NCBI GenBank assembly: GCA_963665075.1
Contig: OY762063.1
Span: forward strand, 1,488,001-1,552,000
Direction: 5' to 3'
DNA length: 64,000 nt
Source of the DNA: JAPULR01 sp963665075
GTDB taxonomy: Bacteria; Chloroflexota; Dehalococcoidia; Lucifugimonadales; GCA-2712585
In this document: positions 27,326-36,153 of the stretch, in pieces
How the letters are laid out: the number at the start of each line of letters is the position of its first letter
How positions within the stretch are numbered: the stretch's first letter is position 1
Notes under the pieces: generated by a model
What the model saw: the letters and a program-made list of their open reading frames with translations, nothing else
The model's database searches: none
Told to the model about the DNA's origin: nothing
Made by a program: the position numbers and the translations under genes

Positions 27326-28417
27326 ATGTACTTGTCCAAAGTCTTCAAAGTAGTCCTGTTGCTTTCGTTGGTGGCCCTCGTCATCCCCCTGGCCATCGCC
27401 CGCGGTCAGGTTACCGTCGGCACAGCCATGATCGGGGAATCCGAAACCGGCGCCTCCGATATGCTCACAGTCACCCTCAACAGCCTCCCCGGCGCAGGGG
27501 AAGGCAACGCTTATGAAGGTTGGCTCGCCTCCGCCGACGGCTCAACCCTCCTCAGCGTCGGCGTCATGGAAGCGGACGACGGCGGAAACGTCAGCCATTC
27601 CTACACCCACCCCGACGGCATGAACCTGGCTACCAGCTACAGCCAGTTCCTCGTCACCATCGAACCCTCGCCGGACACCGACGCCGCCCCCTCCGGCAAC
27701 ATCGTCTACTACGACGTTATACCCGAAGACGGCTTGATGTACGTCAACGCCCTCCTCGACAGCGAGTCCGGCGCGACGGTTAACACGGTCGTACAGACCA
27801 TGCTCGCCGTCACCCACGCCCGCCTCGCCACCGAATCCAAGAACCTTGAAGACGTGCAGGCCCACGCCGCCCACGTCATCAACATCATCGAAGGCTCCGA
27901 TGGCGATAACTTCGACGCCGCCCACGCCAACCCCGGCGACGGCATGGGCATAGCCGCCCACGCTAACGCCGCCTCCACACAGGCCCAGGGCGCCGCCACC
28001 GCCTTCCCCACCCATCCCAACTTCCACACCTACTCCGGCCAGGTGGTCAGTTCAACTAACAACGTGACCTCCTGGGCCACCATGGCTCGCGACCACGCCC
28101 TCCAGGCCAAGACCGCCAGCGACATGGTCACCGCCAGGGCCTACGCCGCCAACGCTCACACCTTGGCGGAGCGGGCCTTGAACGGCATGGACAAGGACTC
28201 CGACGGCACAGTCAGCGCCCGACAGGGCGAAGGCGGCGCCATGCAGTCCCACGTGGCCGCCCAGAGCATGGCCAGCTACAACGCCATGATCGGCGCTGGC
28301 CCGCCCGAAACCGGCGACGTCAACTTCATGTACCTCGCCCTCATCGCCCTTGGCGTAGGCGCGGTCCTGATCGTCGGCGGAGGCGCCGTCCTACGGCGCG
28401 GCAGGGCCCAAGCCTAG
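27326..28417 (+). CDS. Exported surface protein with sorting-signal-like C-terminus
   Basis: 363 residues. The N-terminal signal is hydrophobic (VVLLLSLVALVIPLAIA). An Ig-like domain follows (about 30-140), of the kind seen next to anti-sigma factors (LPGAGEGNAYEGWLAS). The middle is His/Ala-rich and helical. The C-terminus is PPETG, a membrane helix, then RRGRAQA, the three-part layout of an LPXTG sorting signal with P for L. AAAGGAGG precedes the ATG. Function unknown; likely displayed on the cell surface. Confidence 0.75.
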   Translation: MYLSKVFKVVLLLSLVALVIPLAIARGQVTVGTAMIGESETGASDMLTVTLNSLPGAGEGNAYEGWLASADGSTLLSVGVMEADDGGNVSHSYTHPDGMNLATSYSQFLVTIEPSPDTDAAPSGNIVYYDVIPEDGLMYVNALLDSESGATVNTVVQTMLAVTHARLATESKNLEDVQAHAAHVINIIEGSDGDNFDAAHANPGDGMGIAAHANAASTQAQGAATAFPTHPNFHTYSGQVVSSTNNVTSWATMARDHALQAKTASDMVTARAYAANAHTLAERALNGMDKDSDGTVSARQGEGGAMQSHVAAQSMASYNAMIGAGPPETGDVNFMYLALIALGVGAVLIVGGGAVLRRGRAQA

Positions 28418-28444
28418 ACCCGCCCCCAAACCCAACGAAACCCC

Positions 28445-28476
28445 ATGAACCCCTCGGCACACACCGAGGGGTTCAT
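28445..28476 (+). terminator. Perfect 13-bp hairpin, terminator-like
   Basis: ATGAACCCCTCGG (28445-28457) pairs fully with CCGAGGGGTTCAT (28464-28476) around a six-base loop, 28 bases after the surface protein stop. No T tract follows, so it may end transcription with Rho or protect the mRNA 3' end. Confidence 0.6.
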
Positions 28477-28643
28477 ACATCCCCCATCTTCCCCCCTCTC
28501 CCGTCCTGGGAGAGGGCTGGGGTGAGGGTCCTCTTATCCCTTCCCCCTCAACCCACTCCGTCATTCCCGCGCAGGCGGGAATCCATCCTAACCTCCCCCC
28601 TTGCCCCCTCCACCCAATTCCCCTACCCTTCCCCCACATCCCC
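28477..28643. repeat. Repeats before ridA
   Basis: A family C variant at about 28495-28530 and family A at 28559-28585. Confidence 0.7.
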
Positions 28644-28662
28644 AAAGGAGGCCCCCACCCCC

Positions 28663-29049
28663 ATGAACAAAACCCGCAACCCCCACGCCGACGTCGCCCC
28701 CACCTTCGGCAACTACGTCCGCGCCGTCCGCGCCGGAAACGCCATCTACGTCGCCGGATGCACCGCCACCCGCACCCCCGCCGAGAACGACGACGTCATC
28801 GCCCAGGCCGACGCCACCCTCAACCGCATCCAGGCAATCGTCAACGCCGAAGGCGCAGCCATGTCCGACGTCGTCAGGCTCGTCGTCTACGTCACCGACA
28901 TGGACGCCTTCCGCCCCCGCCAGCCCGAGTTCGAAGCCCTCATGGAACGCTACTTCCAGGGCCAGTATCCCACCAGCACCCTCGTCGCCACCCCCGCCCT
29001 CGCCTTCCCCAACCTCCTCATCGAAATAGAACCCACCATCATCCTCTAA
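28663..29049 (+). CDS. RidA/YjgF family protein
   Basis: 128 residues, single YjgF domain. RidA proteins hydrolyse reactive enamine/imine intermediates; others have catabolic roles. It has GNYVRAVRAGNAIYVAGCTA and the C-terminal EIEPTIIL, but the segment with the key Arg of RidA (normally ..R..V.. near residue 105) reads PTSTLVATPALAFPNLLIEIE, so deaminase activity is doubtful. ATG 28663 has AAAGGAGG upstream. Confidence 0.83.
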   Translation: MNKTRNPHADVAPTFGNYVRAVRAGNAIYVAGCTATRTPAENDDVIAQADATLNRIQAIVNAEGAAMSDVVRLVVYVTDMDAFRPRQPEFEALMERYFQGQYPTSTLVATPALAFPNLLIEIEPTIIL

Positions 29050-29273
29050 TTCTTCCCCCTCTCCCATCCTGGGAGAGGGCCGGGGTGAGGGCCTCTTCCC
29101 CCTCAACCCACATCCGTCATTCCCGCCACCATCTCGTCATTCCCGCGCAGGCGGGAATCCATCTTCTCCCTTCTCCCTCAAGGGAGAAGGGCAGGATGAG
29201 GGTGATCCCCCTCATTGACCCAACCAACCCCATCCCGCTAAAATACCCCATCCCCCCAAAGGAGCCGCCGCCC
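29050..29273. repeat. Repeats before the first mini iron-sulfur gene
   Basis: Family C variants at about 29054-29090 and 29166-29203 and family A at 29135-29161. GGAG at 29261-29264 serves the next gene. Confidence 0.7.
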
Positions 29274-29393
29274 ATGCCCAACGAAACCGGCAAACGCTAC
29301 ACCTGCTCCCAATGCGGCTCCGAATTCCTCGTCACCCGCGGCGGCGATGGCGCCCTCAAATGCTGCGACCAACCCGCCAACCTCAAGCAATAA
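29274..29393 (+). CDS. Desulforedoxin-like mini protein (copy 1)
   Basis: 39 residues, four cysteines in the order CSQC (11-14) and CC (30-31), with GGDG between. This is the pattern of desulforedoxin and the N-terminal domain of desulfoferrodoxin, which hold one Fe(Cys)4 centre. A paralogue of the next gene, both starting MPN-x-x-GKRY. AAAGGAG lies about ten bases before the ATG. A redox role is inferred. Confidence 0.75.
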   Translation: MPNETGKRYTCSQCGSEFLVTRGGDGALKCCDQPANLKQ

Positions 29394-29525
29394 TGCTGCC
29401 GACCCGAAATCCCTCTTATCCCTCCCCACAACCCTCCATCATTCCCACCACCCCCTCCGTCATTCCCGCGCAGGCGGGAATCCATCCCATCCCTCCCCCC
29501 AATCACACTCTTTCAGGACGACAAA
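29394..29525. repeat. Repeat between the two mini genes
   Basis: Family A copy at 29458-29484, with a diverged half-copy before it. Confidence 0.65.
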
Positions 29526-29669
29526 ATGCCCAACCAGCTGGGAAAACGCTACGCCTGCTCCCAATGCGGCACCCTCATCCTCTGCGTCCGACGCGGCGAC
29601 GGAATAGTCTTCTGCTGCGACGAAGAAATGGCCCTCCAGGCCCCCCGCCAACTCCCCTCCTCCGACTAG
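29526..29669 (+). CDS. Desulforedoxin-like mini protein (copy 2)
   Basis: 47 residues: CSQC at 11-14, CC at 30-31, then an extra C20 and an eight-residue C-terminal extension compared with copy 1. It starts MPNQLGKRYACSQCG. It converges with prmC, overlapping its 3' end by four bases. Likely a tandem duplicate of the gene at 29274. Confidence 0.72.
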   Translation: MPNQLGKRYACSQCGTLILCVRRGDGIVFCCDEEMALQAPRQLPSSD

Positions 29670-30517
29670 CCCGCCTCCACGGCCAGAATCCGCTCCAACC
29701 CCGCCAAGTCCTTCTCCACCAACACCGACGCCCCCGGAAACAGCCGCGCCGCCAGCCGACGCAACGCCTCCCCCTGCCCTTCGTCAATCTCCAACAGCAT
29801 CACCCCGTCCGACGCCAGCTTTCCCGCCGCCTGCCCCATCAGCCGACGCAGCAGCCCCATCCCGTCCGCGCCCCCGTCCAACGCTTCCCGCGGCTCCCAC
29901 CCCAACTCCGGCTGCAACTCCCCCAGCCGCGCCGACGGTATGTAAGGAAGGTTCGCCACGATAACGTCCACCCGCCCCGCAACCGGCTCCAGCAAGTCCC
30001 CCGCCAGCAGCTCAATCCGCGCCCCAAGCCCGAACTTGTCCACGTTCGCCCGAGCCACCCCCAACGCCTCCGACGAAACGTCCGTGGCGCAGACCCGCGC
30101 CCCCGGCAGATGCATCGCCAGATTCACCGCGATTCCCCCGCTTCCCGTCCCCACGTCCGCCACCGTCAGCCCCGGACGCCCCATCCGCTCCAGGCACGCC
30201 AACATCGCCCGCTCCACCAACGCCTCAGTCTCCGGTCGAGGCACCATCACCCCCGGCCCAACGGTCAAGTCCACGCCGTAGAACTCCCGATGCCCCAGAA
30301 TGTACGCCAACGGCTCCCGCCCAAGCCGACGCTCCACCACCTTCTCCAACGTCCCCACCGCATCTGCGGGTATGGCGTCGTCCTGATACGCATAGATACG
30401 ATGCCGCGGAACTCCCAACACGTCCGTCAGCATCACTTCCGCTTCCAGCCGCGGCTCCAACACCCCCGCCGCCTCCAACCGCCGCCGCGCGTCCCGCAAG
30501 AACTCCCTCACCGTCAT
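29666..30517 (-). CDS. prmC: Release factor glutamine methyltransferase PrmC
   Basis: 283 residues. Methylates the GGQ glutamine of release factors. It has the SAM-binding motif VADVGTGSGGIAVNLA and VPRPETEALVE. The catalytic NPPY motif reads NLPYIP, a known variant in the family. ATG 30517 has GAGGG five bases upstream; GTG 30529, which overlaps the prfA stop, is the alternative. Coupled to prfA, its substrate. Confidence 0.94.
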   Translation of the reverse strand: MTVREFLRDARRRLEAAGVLEPRLEAEVMLTDVLGVPRHRIYAYQDDAIPADAVGTLEKVVERRLGREPLAYILGHREFYGVDLTVGPGVMVPRPETEALVERAMLACLERMGRPGLTVADVGTGSGGIAVNLAMHLPGARVCATDVSSEALGVARANVDKFGLGARIELLAGDLLEPVAGRVDVIVANLPYIPSARLGELQPELGWEPREALDGGADGMGLLRRLMGQAAGKLASDGVMLLEIDEGQGEALRRLAARLFPGASVLVEKDLAGLERILAVEAG

Positions 30518-30525
30518 TCCAGCCC

Positions 30526-31608
30526 TCACCCCGCCAACGCCGCCTCCAGCATCTCCGACTGCTCATGCGCCGTCAACGCGTCGATAATATCGTCCATAAA
30601 CCCGTCCATATACTTCTGATACCCGAAGAAATTCCGCCCTATCCGATGGTCAGTAATCCGGTCCTGCGGCAGGTTGTACGTCCGAATCTTCTCTGCCCGA
30701 TCCCCCGTGCCCACCTGCGTCCGCCGCGACTGGATTATCTCCCGCTCCAACTTCAACTGCTCCCGCTCGTACAGCCGCGCCCGCAAAATCCCCAGCGCCC
30801 GCTGCTTGTTCTTGTACTGCGACCGCTCGTCCTGGCACGTCACCACCGTCCCCGTCGGATTGTGCACAATCCGAATCGCCGTCGCCACCTTGTTCACGTT
30901 CTGCCCCCCGTGCCCGCCCGCGTGGAACACGTCGATGCGAAGGTCGTCCATGTTTATCCGAATGTCCACCTCCTCCGCCTCCGGAAGCACCGCCACCGTC
31001 ACCGTGGACGTGTGAAGACGCCCCGACGACTCCGTCGTCGGAATCCTCTGCACCCGATGCACCCCGCGCTCGAACTTCAGCCGCCCAAACGCGTTCTTCC
31101 CCTCGACGCCGAACGCGATTTCGTTGAAGCCCCCCAGGTCGGAAGGATTGGAATTCAGCACCTCCACCTTCCAGCCCACGTTGTGCGCGTACCTGCTGTA
31201 CATCCGATACAGGTCGCCTGCGAAAAGCCCCGCCTCCTGCCCCCCCGCGCCCTTCCGAATCTCGACGATGACGCTCCGTTCGTCGTTCGGATCCTTCGGC
31301 AGCAGCGCCAGCCGAAGCTCCTCCTCCAACCCCTCTATCCGACCCGACACCCCCTCCAACTCCTCCGCCGCCAACGCCTCCATCTCCGGGTCGTCCCCCT
31401 CTTCGATGATGGACTGCGCCTCCTCTCGCCGCGCCTGCAACTCCTTCAACTCCCGATATCCCTTGACCGTGCCTTCGATGCCCGCCCGCTCGATGGCCAG
31501 CTTCTGCACCTGCTCGTAGTCCACCGCGATTTCCGGCAACGCCAACAGACGCCCCAACTCCCGAAACCGGGCGTCAATCTCCTCCAACCTGTCAACAAAT
31601 GAACTCAT
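30526..31608 (-). CDS. prfA: Peptide chain release factor 1
   Basis: 360 residues, full length. Contains GGQ in KGAGGQEAGLFAGDLYRMY and the RF1-type recognition region. Ends the translation of UAA and UAG codons. UGA needs RF2, which matters for the in-frame UGA at 51311. Followed by overlapping prmC. Confidence 0.97.
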   Translation of the reverse strand: MSSFVDRLEEIDARFRELGRLLALPEIAVDYEQVQKLAIERAGIEGTVKGYRELKELQARREEAQSIIEEGDDPEMEALAAEELEGVSGRIEGLEEELRLALLPKDPNDERSVIVEIRKGAGGQEAGLFAGDLYRMYSRYAHNVGWKVEVLNSNPSDLGGFNEIAFGVEGKNAFGRLKFERGVHRVQRIPTTESSGRLHTSTVTVAVLPEAEEVDIRINMDDLRIDVFHAGGHGGQNVNKVATAIRIVHNPTGTVVTCQDERSQYKNKQRALGILRARLYEREQLKLEREIIQSRRTQVGTGDRAEKIRTYNLPQDRITDHRIGRNFFGYQKYMDGFMDDIIDALTAHEQSEMLEAALAG

Positions 31609-31848
31609 CGCACCCCAATTCTATCCAACCCCCATCCCCAATATCAATTCACCCACCCCCTCTTAATCCCTTCCCCCTTGACGGGGGAAGGTTAGGATGG
31701 GGGTGAATTTCCCCCGCTCACCCTGAGCCTGTCGAAGGGTCGAGCGCCCCCACCAACCCCCTCCGTCATTCCCGTGAAAACGGGAATCCACCGCTCCCTA
31801 CGCCCAACCCCCTGTAGGAGCGGTTCGCGAACCACCCATCCCCCACCC
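31609..31848. repeat. Repeats between amidase and prfA
   Basis: Family C at 31671-31707, family B at 31717-31747 and a family A variant (CCCGTGAAAACGGG) at 31767-31792. Confidence 0.75.
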
Positions 31849-33258
31849 CTAAACCCCCGGCCTGCGCTTATGCCACTCCGTCGCCTGCTGATACGCGTAC
31901 CCCGCCCGCAACGCCGTCCCCTCCTCGAAGGGCCGCGCCGCCAGCTGCAACCCCACCGGCATCCCCTGCGAGAACCCACACGGAACCGTCAACGCCGGAT
32001 ACCCCGTCAGGTTGAACGGCCTCGTGTACTGCGTCAGCGCCGGAATCACCCCCACCGACTCCCCGTTGACCTCGATTGAATCCGCCTCTATCGGCGGCGC
32101 CACCACCGGCTCCATCGGCCCTGCCAGAATGTCCACCGACTCGAACAACTCCCGCGCCGACTCCGTGTACTCCCGACGATGCCGCAACGCCCGCAGATAG
32201 TCCGGCCCGCTTATGAACAACCCCGACTCGAACCGCCACCGCACCGAAGGGTCGTACTCCTTCCCCCGTCGCACCAGCAGTTCCCGATGATACGCCGCCG
32301 CTTCCGCGTACAGGATTATCTTGGATATGTCGGCGGAGCGGTGGTACATCGGCCACGAAACCTCCACCACCTCCGCGCCCAAACCCGCCAGCGTCTCCAA
32401 CGCCGCCCGCGTCAGCCTCTCCACCTCTGCGTCCACCGGCACCTCGAAATACTCCCTCGGAACGCCAACCCGCAGACCCGTCAAATCTTCCGATAGCGCC
32501 TCCATATAGTCCGGCACCGGCTCATCCTCCGACGCCGGATCCCGCGGGTCGTACCCGGCCAACACTTGCAGCGCCGCCGCGCAGTCTTCCACCGTCCGCG
32601 CCATCGGCCCCGGATGGTCCAACGACCACGACAGCGACACCAGCCCATAGCGGCTGACACGCCCGTAGGTCGGCTTCAGCCCCGCCAATCCGCACAACGC
32701 GCTCGGAATCCGTATCGACCCGCCCGTGTCCGTCCCCAACGTTATGGCGCACTGACCCGCCGCCGCCGCCGAGCCGGAGCCGCCGCTGGAGCCGCCGGCG
32801 ACCCGCTCCACGTCCCACGGGTTGTGCATGTGCCCGTAGTCCGCGTTGTGTCCCGTCGGCCCGAAGGCGAACTGGTGCAGATTCAGCTTCCCCATCAGAA
32901 TCGCCCCCGCCTCTTTCAGGCTCGCCGCCGACGCGCCGTCATAGTCGGGCACGAAATCATCGAAGATGCGGGACCCTGACGTGTTCGGCATCCCCTTCAC
33001 GTAATACAGGTCCTTCAATCCCACCGGCACCCCATGTAGAACGCCCCGATATTCTCCGGCAGCAATCTCCGTCTCCGCCCGCCGCGCCGCCTCCAAAGAC
33101 TCCTCCCCCGGACGGGTTATGAAGGAATTGAGTGTCGCCTCCGTCGCCTCTATCCGCTCCAGATGCGCCTGCACCACCTCCACCGGCGAGACCTGCCTGG
33201 ATTCGATGAGCCGCCCAAGTTCAACCGCGCTGAGAAAGCAAAGTTCCGTCGCGTCCAT
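31849..33258 (-). CDS. Amidase signature enzyme (GatA/AtzE-like)
   Basis: 469 residues. The Ser-Ser-Lys triad is visible: K in PVGLKDLYYVKG (about residue 81) and the GGSSGGSGSAAAAGQ stretch with the two serines near 155-180. It could be GatA of the tRNA amidotransferase or a catabolic amidase. The small partner just upstream and the aldehyde dehydrogenase/cupin context favour catabolism, as does the absence of gatB. A second amidase lies at 47.2 kb. Confidence 0.88.
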   Translation of the reverse strand: MDATELCFLSAVELGRLIESRQVSPVEVVQAHLERIEATEATLNSFITRPGEESLEAARRAETEIAAGEYRGVLHGVPVGLKDLYYVKGMPNTSGSRIFDDFVPDYDGASAASLKEAGAILMGKLNLHQFAFGPTGHNADYGHMHNPWDVERVAGGSSGGSGSAAAAGQCAITLGTDTGGSIRIPSALCGLAGLKPTYGRVSRYGLVSLSWSLDHPGPMARTVEDCAAALQVLAGYDPRDPASEDEPVPDYMEALSEDLTGLRVGVPREYFEVPVDAEVERLTRAALETLAGLGAEVVEVSWPMYHRSADISKIILYAEAAAYHRELLVRRGKEYDPSVRWRFESGLFISGPDYLRALRHRREYTESARELFESVDILAGPMEPVVAPPIEADSIEVNGESVGVIPALTQYTRPFNLTGYPALTVPCGFSQGMPVGLQLAARPFEEGTALRAGYAYQQATEWHKRRPGV

Positions 33259-33261
33259 AGC

Positions 33262-33453
33262 CTACCTCTCCCCCGGCGAAAACACGTTGGCCGGCTCGAT
33301 TTCGCCCAATTCCAGCTTCCGCAGTTCAGCCACCGTCGCCATGATGTCCTTCACGCTGGCGTACAACTCCGCCGTGTGGTCCGGGTCGCTGGTGTCTATC
33401 CCCTGCAACGCCGCCATTTGCAAAAAGGTCTCCATAGTCAGTTTTTCCGCCAT
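33262..33453 (-). CDS. GatC/AtzG-like small amidase partner
   Basis: 63 residues, two helices, ending LELGEIEPANVFSPGER. This resembles the C-terminus of GatC and the small AtzG-type subunits that stabilise catabolic amidases. Its stop is three bases before the amidase ATG, and its AAAGGAG lies inside the end of the cupin gene. Function inferred from size and place. Confidence 0.7.
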   Translation of the reverse strand: MAEKLTMETFLQMAALQGIDTSDPDHTAELYASVKDIMATVAELRKLELGEIEPANVFSPGER

Positions 33454-33455
33454 GA

Positions 33456-33758
33456 CTACTCCTTTATCTCGATGAGAATGTTCTTGTGAGAAGTGTCCCC
33501 GATGTTCGTAACCTCGTGGGGCTGATGCTTGCCGGCGTAAGTATACCGCCCCGCGAATCCGACGGTTTCGTCCGACGTGCCGTCTTCAAACCGACGCCGC
33601 ATACGGCTTTCCGTCAGCCCCACCGTCACGTAGTCCAGCTTGTGGGTATGCCAATGGCTCGACTCCCCCGGCTCCAGCGCCAACTCCCAAATCCGAACCC
33701 GGTCATTCTCGAATACCACCTTCGTCCCCACATCGCCCCATTGCCGTTCCTCGCTCAT
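33456..33758 (-). CDS. Cupin domain protein
   Basis: 100 residues, single cupin: HWHTHKLDYVTVGL supplies His ligands and KHQPHEVTNIG the last. Packed between the aldehyde dehydrogenase and the small amidase partner, all in one direction, so it is likely part of the same catabolic unit. Substrate unknown. Confidence 0.83.
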   Translation of the reverse strand: MSEERQWGDVGTKVVFENDRVRIWELALEPGESSHWHTHKLDYVTVGLTESRMRRRFEDGTSDETVGFAGRYTYAGKHQPHEVTNIGDTSHKNILIEIKE

Positions 33759-33789
33759 CGCTTCCCTCCTGAATCATCCAAATCGCCCC

Positions 33790-35202
33790 CTACAAATGAA
33801 ACACCACCATCTTCAACTCCGTCATCTCCTCCACCGCGTATCGCGGCCCCTCCTTCCCCATCCCGCTCTCCTTCAACCCCCCGTAAGGCATCAAATCCGC
33901 ACGCCACTGCGGCCCGGAATTTATCATCAGATTTCCCGACTCCACCTCCTGGGCGAACCGCATCGCCCAGTCCACGTTCTGCGTGAAGATGCCCGCGCTG
34001 AGTCCATACCGGGAATCGTTGGCCAGCGCAATGGCCTCGTCGATGGAGCTGAACGACGTGACGGCCACGGCCGGCCCGAACAGTTCGTCGCAGGAAATCC
34101 GCATCTCCGGGCTGACCTCCGCCACCACCGTCGGCGCCAGCATCGACCCCTCCCTGTCACCCCCCGTCACCAGCCGCGCGCCCTGTCCCACCGCTTCCCG
34201 CACCCACTCCCCCACCCGCACCGCGTCCGCCTCCCTAATCATCGGCCCCATCCGCACCGACTCCTCCAAAGGATTGCCTGTGCTGACCGCCTCCACCGCG
34301 GGCTTGAGCGCGTCCAGGAAGTCTCCATATATCCGCCCATCAGCCAGCACCCTCTGGGTTGAGATGCACACCTGCCCCGCGTTGGAGTAACCGCTCGCCA
34401 CCGTCGCCTGCGCCACCTTCTCCAAATCCGCATCGGGCATGATTATGAGCGGACTGTTCGACCCCAACTCCATCGTCACCTTCTTCAATCCCGCCGCCCT
34501 CACTATCTGTTCGCCAACGTCCCGGCTGCCGGTGAACGTAACCTTCCGCACCCGCGAATCGCCGACCAGCGCGTTCCCCACCGTCGCGCCCGATCCGGTG
34601 ATGCACTGCACCCCGTCCGGCGGAATCCCAGCCTCCAACAGCGCCTCCGTCAGCTTCAACGCCGAAAGCGGCGTGTCGCTGGCGGGCTTGATTATGACGG
34701 AATTGCCCGCCGCCAGCGCGGGCCCCACCTTGTGGCAAACCAGGTTGAGCGGAAAGTTGAAGGGACTGATGGCCACAACCACGCCCACCGGAACCCGCAG
34801 CGTGAACCCCATCTGCCTGCCGTCGCCGGGCACCCCGTCCAACGGCACCGTCTCCCCGTGGATTCGCTTGGCTTCCTCCGCCGACAGCGTGATGGTCTGA
34901 ATCGCCCTCTGCACCTCCGCGCGGCCCTCGGCGATGACCTTCCCTTCCTCCATCGTGATAATACGGGCGAACTCCTCCGCCCTATCCGAGATGATTCCCG
35001 CCGCCTTGGATAGCAGCGAATAGCGCTCGTATGCGGTGAGGCCCGCCATCGCCTTCGCCCCATTTGAGGCAGACGCCAACGCCGCTTCCACGTCCGACGC
35101 ATCCGCGCGGGGAACCGTGTCGATAACTGAGCCGTCAAAGGGGTTGACCACCTCGGTAACCGAATCCCGGTTCACCCACTCGCCGGCGACGTACATTTTC
35201 AT
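33790..35202 (-). CDS. Aldehyde dehydrogenase family protein
   Basis: 470 residues, NAD(P)-dependent oxidation of an aldehyde to an acid. Catalytic Cys is in NAGQVCISTQRV and the general-base Glu in VTMELGSNSP. The cofactor region is SPFNFPLNL ... IIKPASDTP, and the oxyanion Asn precedes. Nearest to lactaldehyde- and glyceraldehyde-3-phosphate-type dehydrogenases, but the substrate cannot be fixed. Confidence 0.9.
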   Translation of the reverse strand: MKMYVAGEWVNRDSVTEVVNPFDGSVIDTVPRADASDVEAALASASNGAKAMAGLTAYERYSLLSKAAGIISDRAEEFARIITMEEGKVIAEGRAEVQRAIQTITLSAEEAKRIHGETVPLDGVPGDGRQMGFTLRVPVGVVVAISPFNFPLNLVCHKVGPALAAGNSVIIKPASDTPLSALKLTEALLEAGIPPDGVQCITGSGATVGNALVGDSRVRKVTFTGSRDVGEQIVRAAGLKKVTMELGSNSPLIIMPDADLEKVAQATVASGYSNAGQVCISTQRVLADGRIYGDFLDALKPAVEAVSTGNPLEESVRMGPMIREADAVRVGEWVREAVGQGARLVTGGDREGSMLAPTVVAEVSPEMRISCDELFGPAVAVTSFSSIDEAIALANDSRYGLSAGIFTQNVDWAMRFAQEVESGNLMINSGPQWRADLMPYGGLKESGMGKEGPRYAVEEMTELKMVVFHL

Positions 35203-35391
35203 GGCATAACCTCCCTAATGCACTCCCTCAAACCTTCGCATAACTGTCCCAACAGCGCCGATTAGCTTCTTCCCCCTTGACGGGGGAAGGTTAGGATGGG
35301 GGTGATTCCGGTGGGGAAGATGACGCGTCTGGCAGGCACGCAAAAGCCTTCTCCCTCGACTAATCCGAAGATGGACAATGACGAGACCCGC
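35203..35391. repeat. Composite repeat element (second copy)
   Basis: 35230-35307 repeats the composite at 18982-19061: AACCTTCGCATAACTG, then AGCGCCGATTAGCTTCTTCC, then a family C hairpin and a GATGGGGGTGATTCCGGTG tail. The rest shows nothing recognisable. Confidence 0.7.
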
Positions 35392-36153
35392 TTAAGTCTC
35401 CCTCCGCACCGGATTGCTCAGCACGCCGACGCCCTCAACCTCCACCTCGCAAACATCCCCGTCCTTCAACTCCGCCGGCTGGCCGGGCGTGCCCGTGAAT
35501 ATCATGTCACCCGGCTCCAGGGTGATGGTCTTGCTCACGTGGCTGATGACGGTAGGCAGGTCGAACAGGAACATCGCCGTCGTCTCCGCCTGCACCTCCT
35601 CGCCGTTCACCCGCGCCCGAAGCATCATGTCGCTGGGGTCCAGCCCCGTCACCATGAACGGCCCGGCGGGACTGAACGTGTCCGACGACTTGGCCCGCCA
35701 CCACTGACCGTCGCCCCGCTGCCACTGCCGCGCGCTCACGTCGTTGCCGCAGGTGTAGCCCAACACGTGATCCAACGCCTCCTCCTTCGGCACGTTCTTG
35801 CACCGGTCCTTGATGATTGCGACCACCTCGCCCTCCTCGTCCACCCGCCCGTCGAAGGACTTGGGAATGACGATGGTGTCCCCAGGCCCAGCCAGAGACG
35901 TGGTCGTCTTGTAGAAGATGAGCGGCTCTTCCAAAGGCGCCCGGTCTCCCAGATGGCTGCGGTAGTTCAGCCCCACCGCGATTATCTTCCCCGGCACGCT
36001 GGGAGCCAGCAGCTTAACCTGGTCGAGGGTGTGGGTGTGGTCCGTAACTTCGTAATCCTCGAAGGGACTGGTGGTTATCTGCTTGATGGTGTCCCCTTCG
36101 ACAACGCCGTAGTTGACGTCGCCGTGAGCCTCGTATCTTGCAAAGACGGTCAT
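35392..36153 (-). CDS. Fumarylacetoacetate hydrolase family protein
   Basis: 253 residues. The FAH catalytic domain has GLNYRSHLGDRA, the metal Glu residues in DEEGEVVAII, the signature GYTCGNDVSARQWQ and FTGTPGQPAEL near the end. Family members hydrolyse or decarboxylate diketo-acids in aromatic and sugar breakdown. TTGGAGG lies upstream of the ATG. It may feed the same pathway as the aldehyde dehydrogenase. Confidence 0.9.
   Translation of the reverse strand: MTVFARYEAHGDVNYGVVEGDTIKQITTSPFEDYEVTDHTHTLDQVKLLAPSVPGKIIAVGLNYRSHLGDRAPLEEPLIFYKTTTSLAGPGDTIVIPKSFDGRVDEEGEVVAIIKDRCKNVPKEEALDHVLGYTCGNDVSARQWQRGDGQWWRAKSSDTFSPAGPFMVTGLDPSDMMLRARVNGEEVQAETTAMFLFDLPTVISHVSKTITLEPGDMIFTGTPGQPAELKDGDVCEVEVEGVGVLSNPVRRET

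Noticed and set aside
29312..30619. 435-codon plus-strand frame over prmC
   Set aside because: Arg/Pro/His low-complexity antisense of prmC, typical of GC-rich shadow frames.
31849..33258. Firm naming as gatA
   Set aside because: No gatB is present, GlnRS is encoded, and the context is catabolic.
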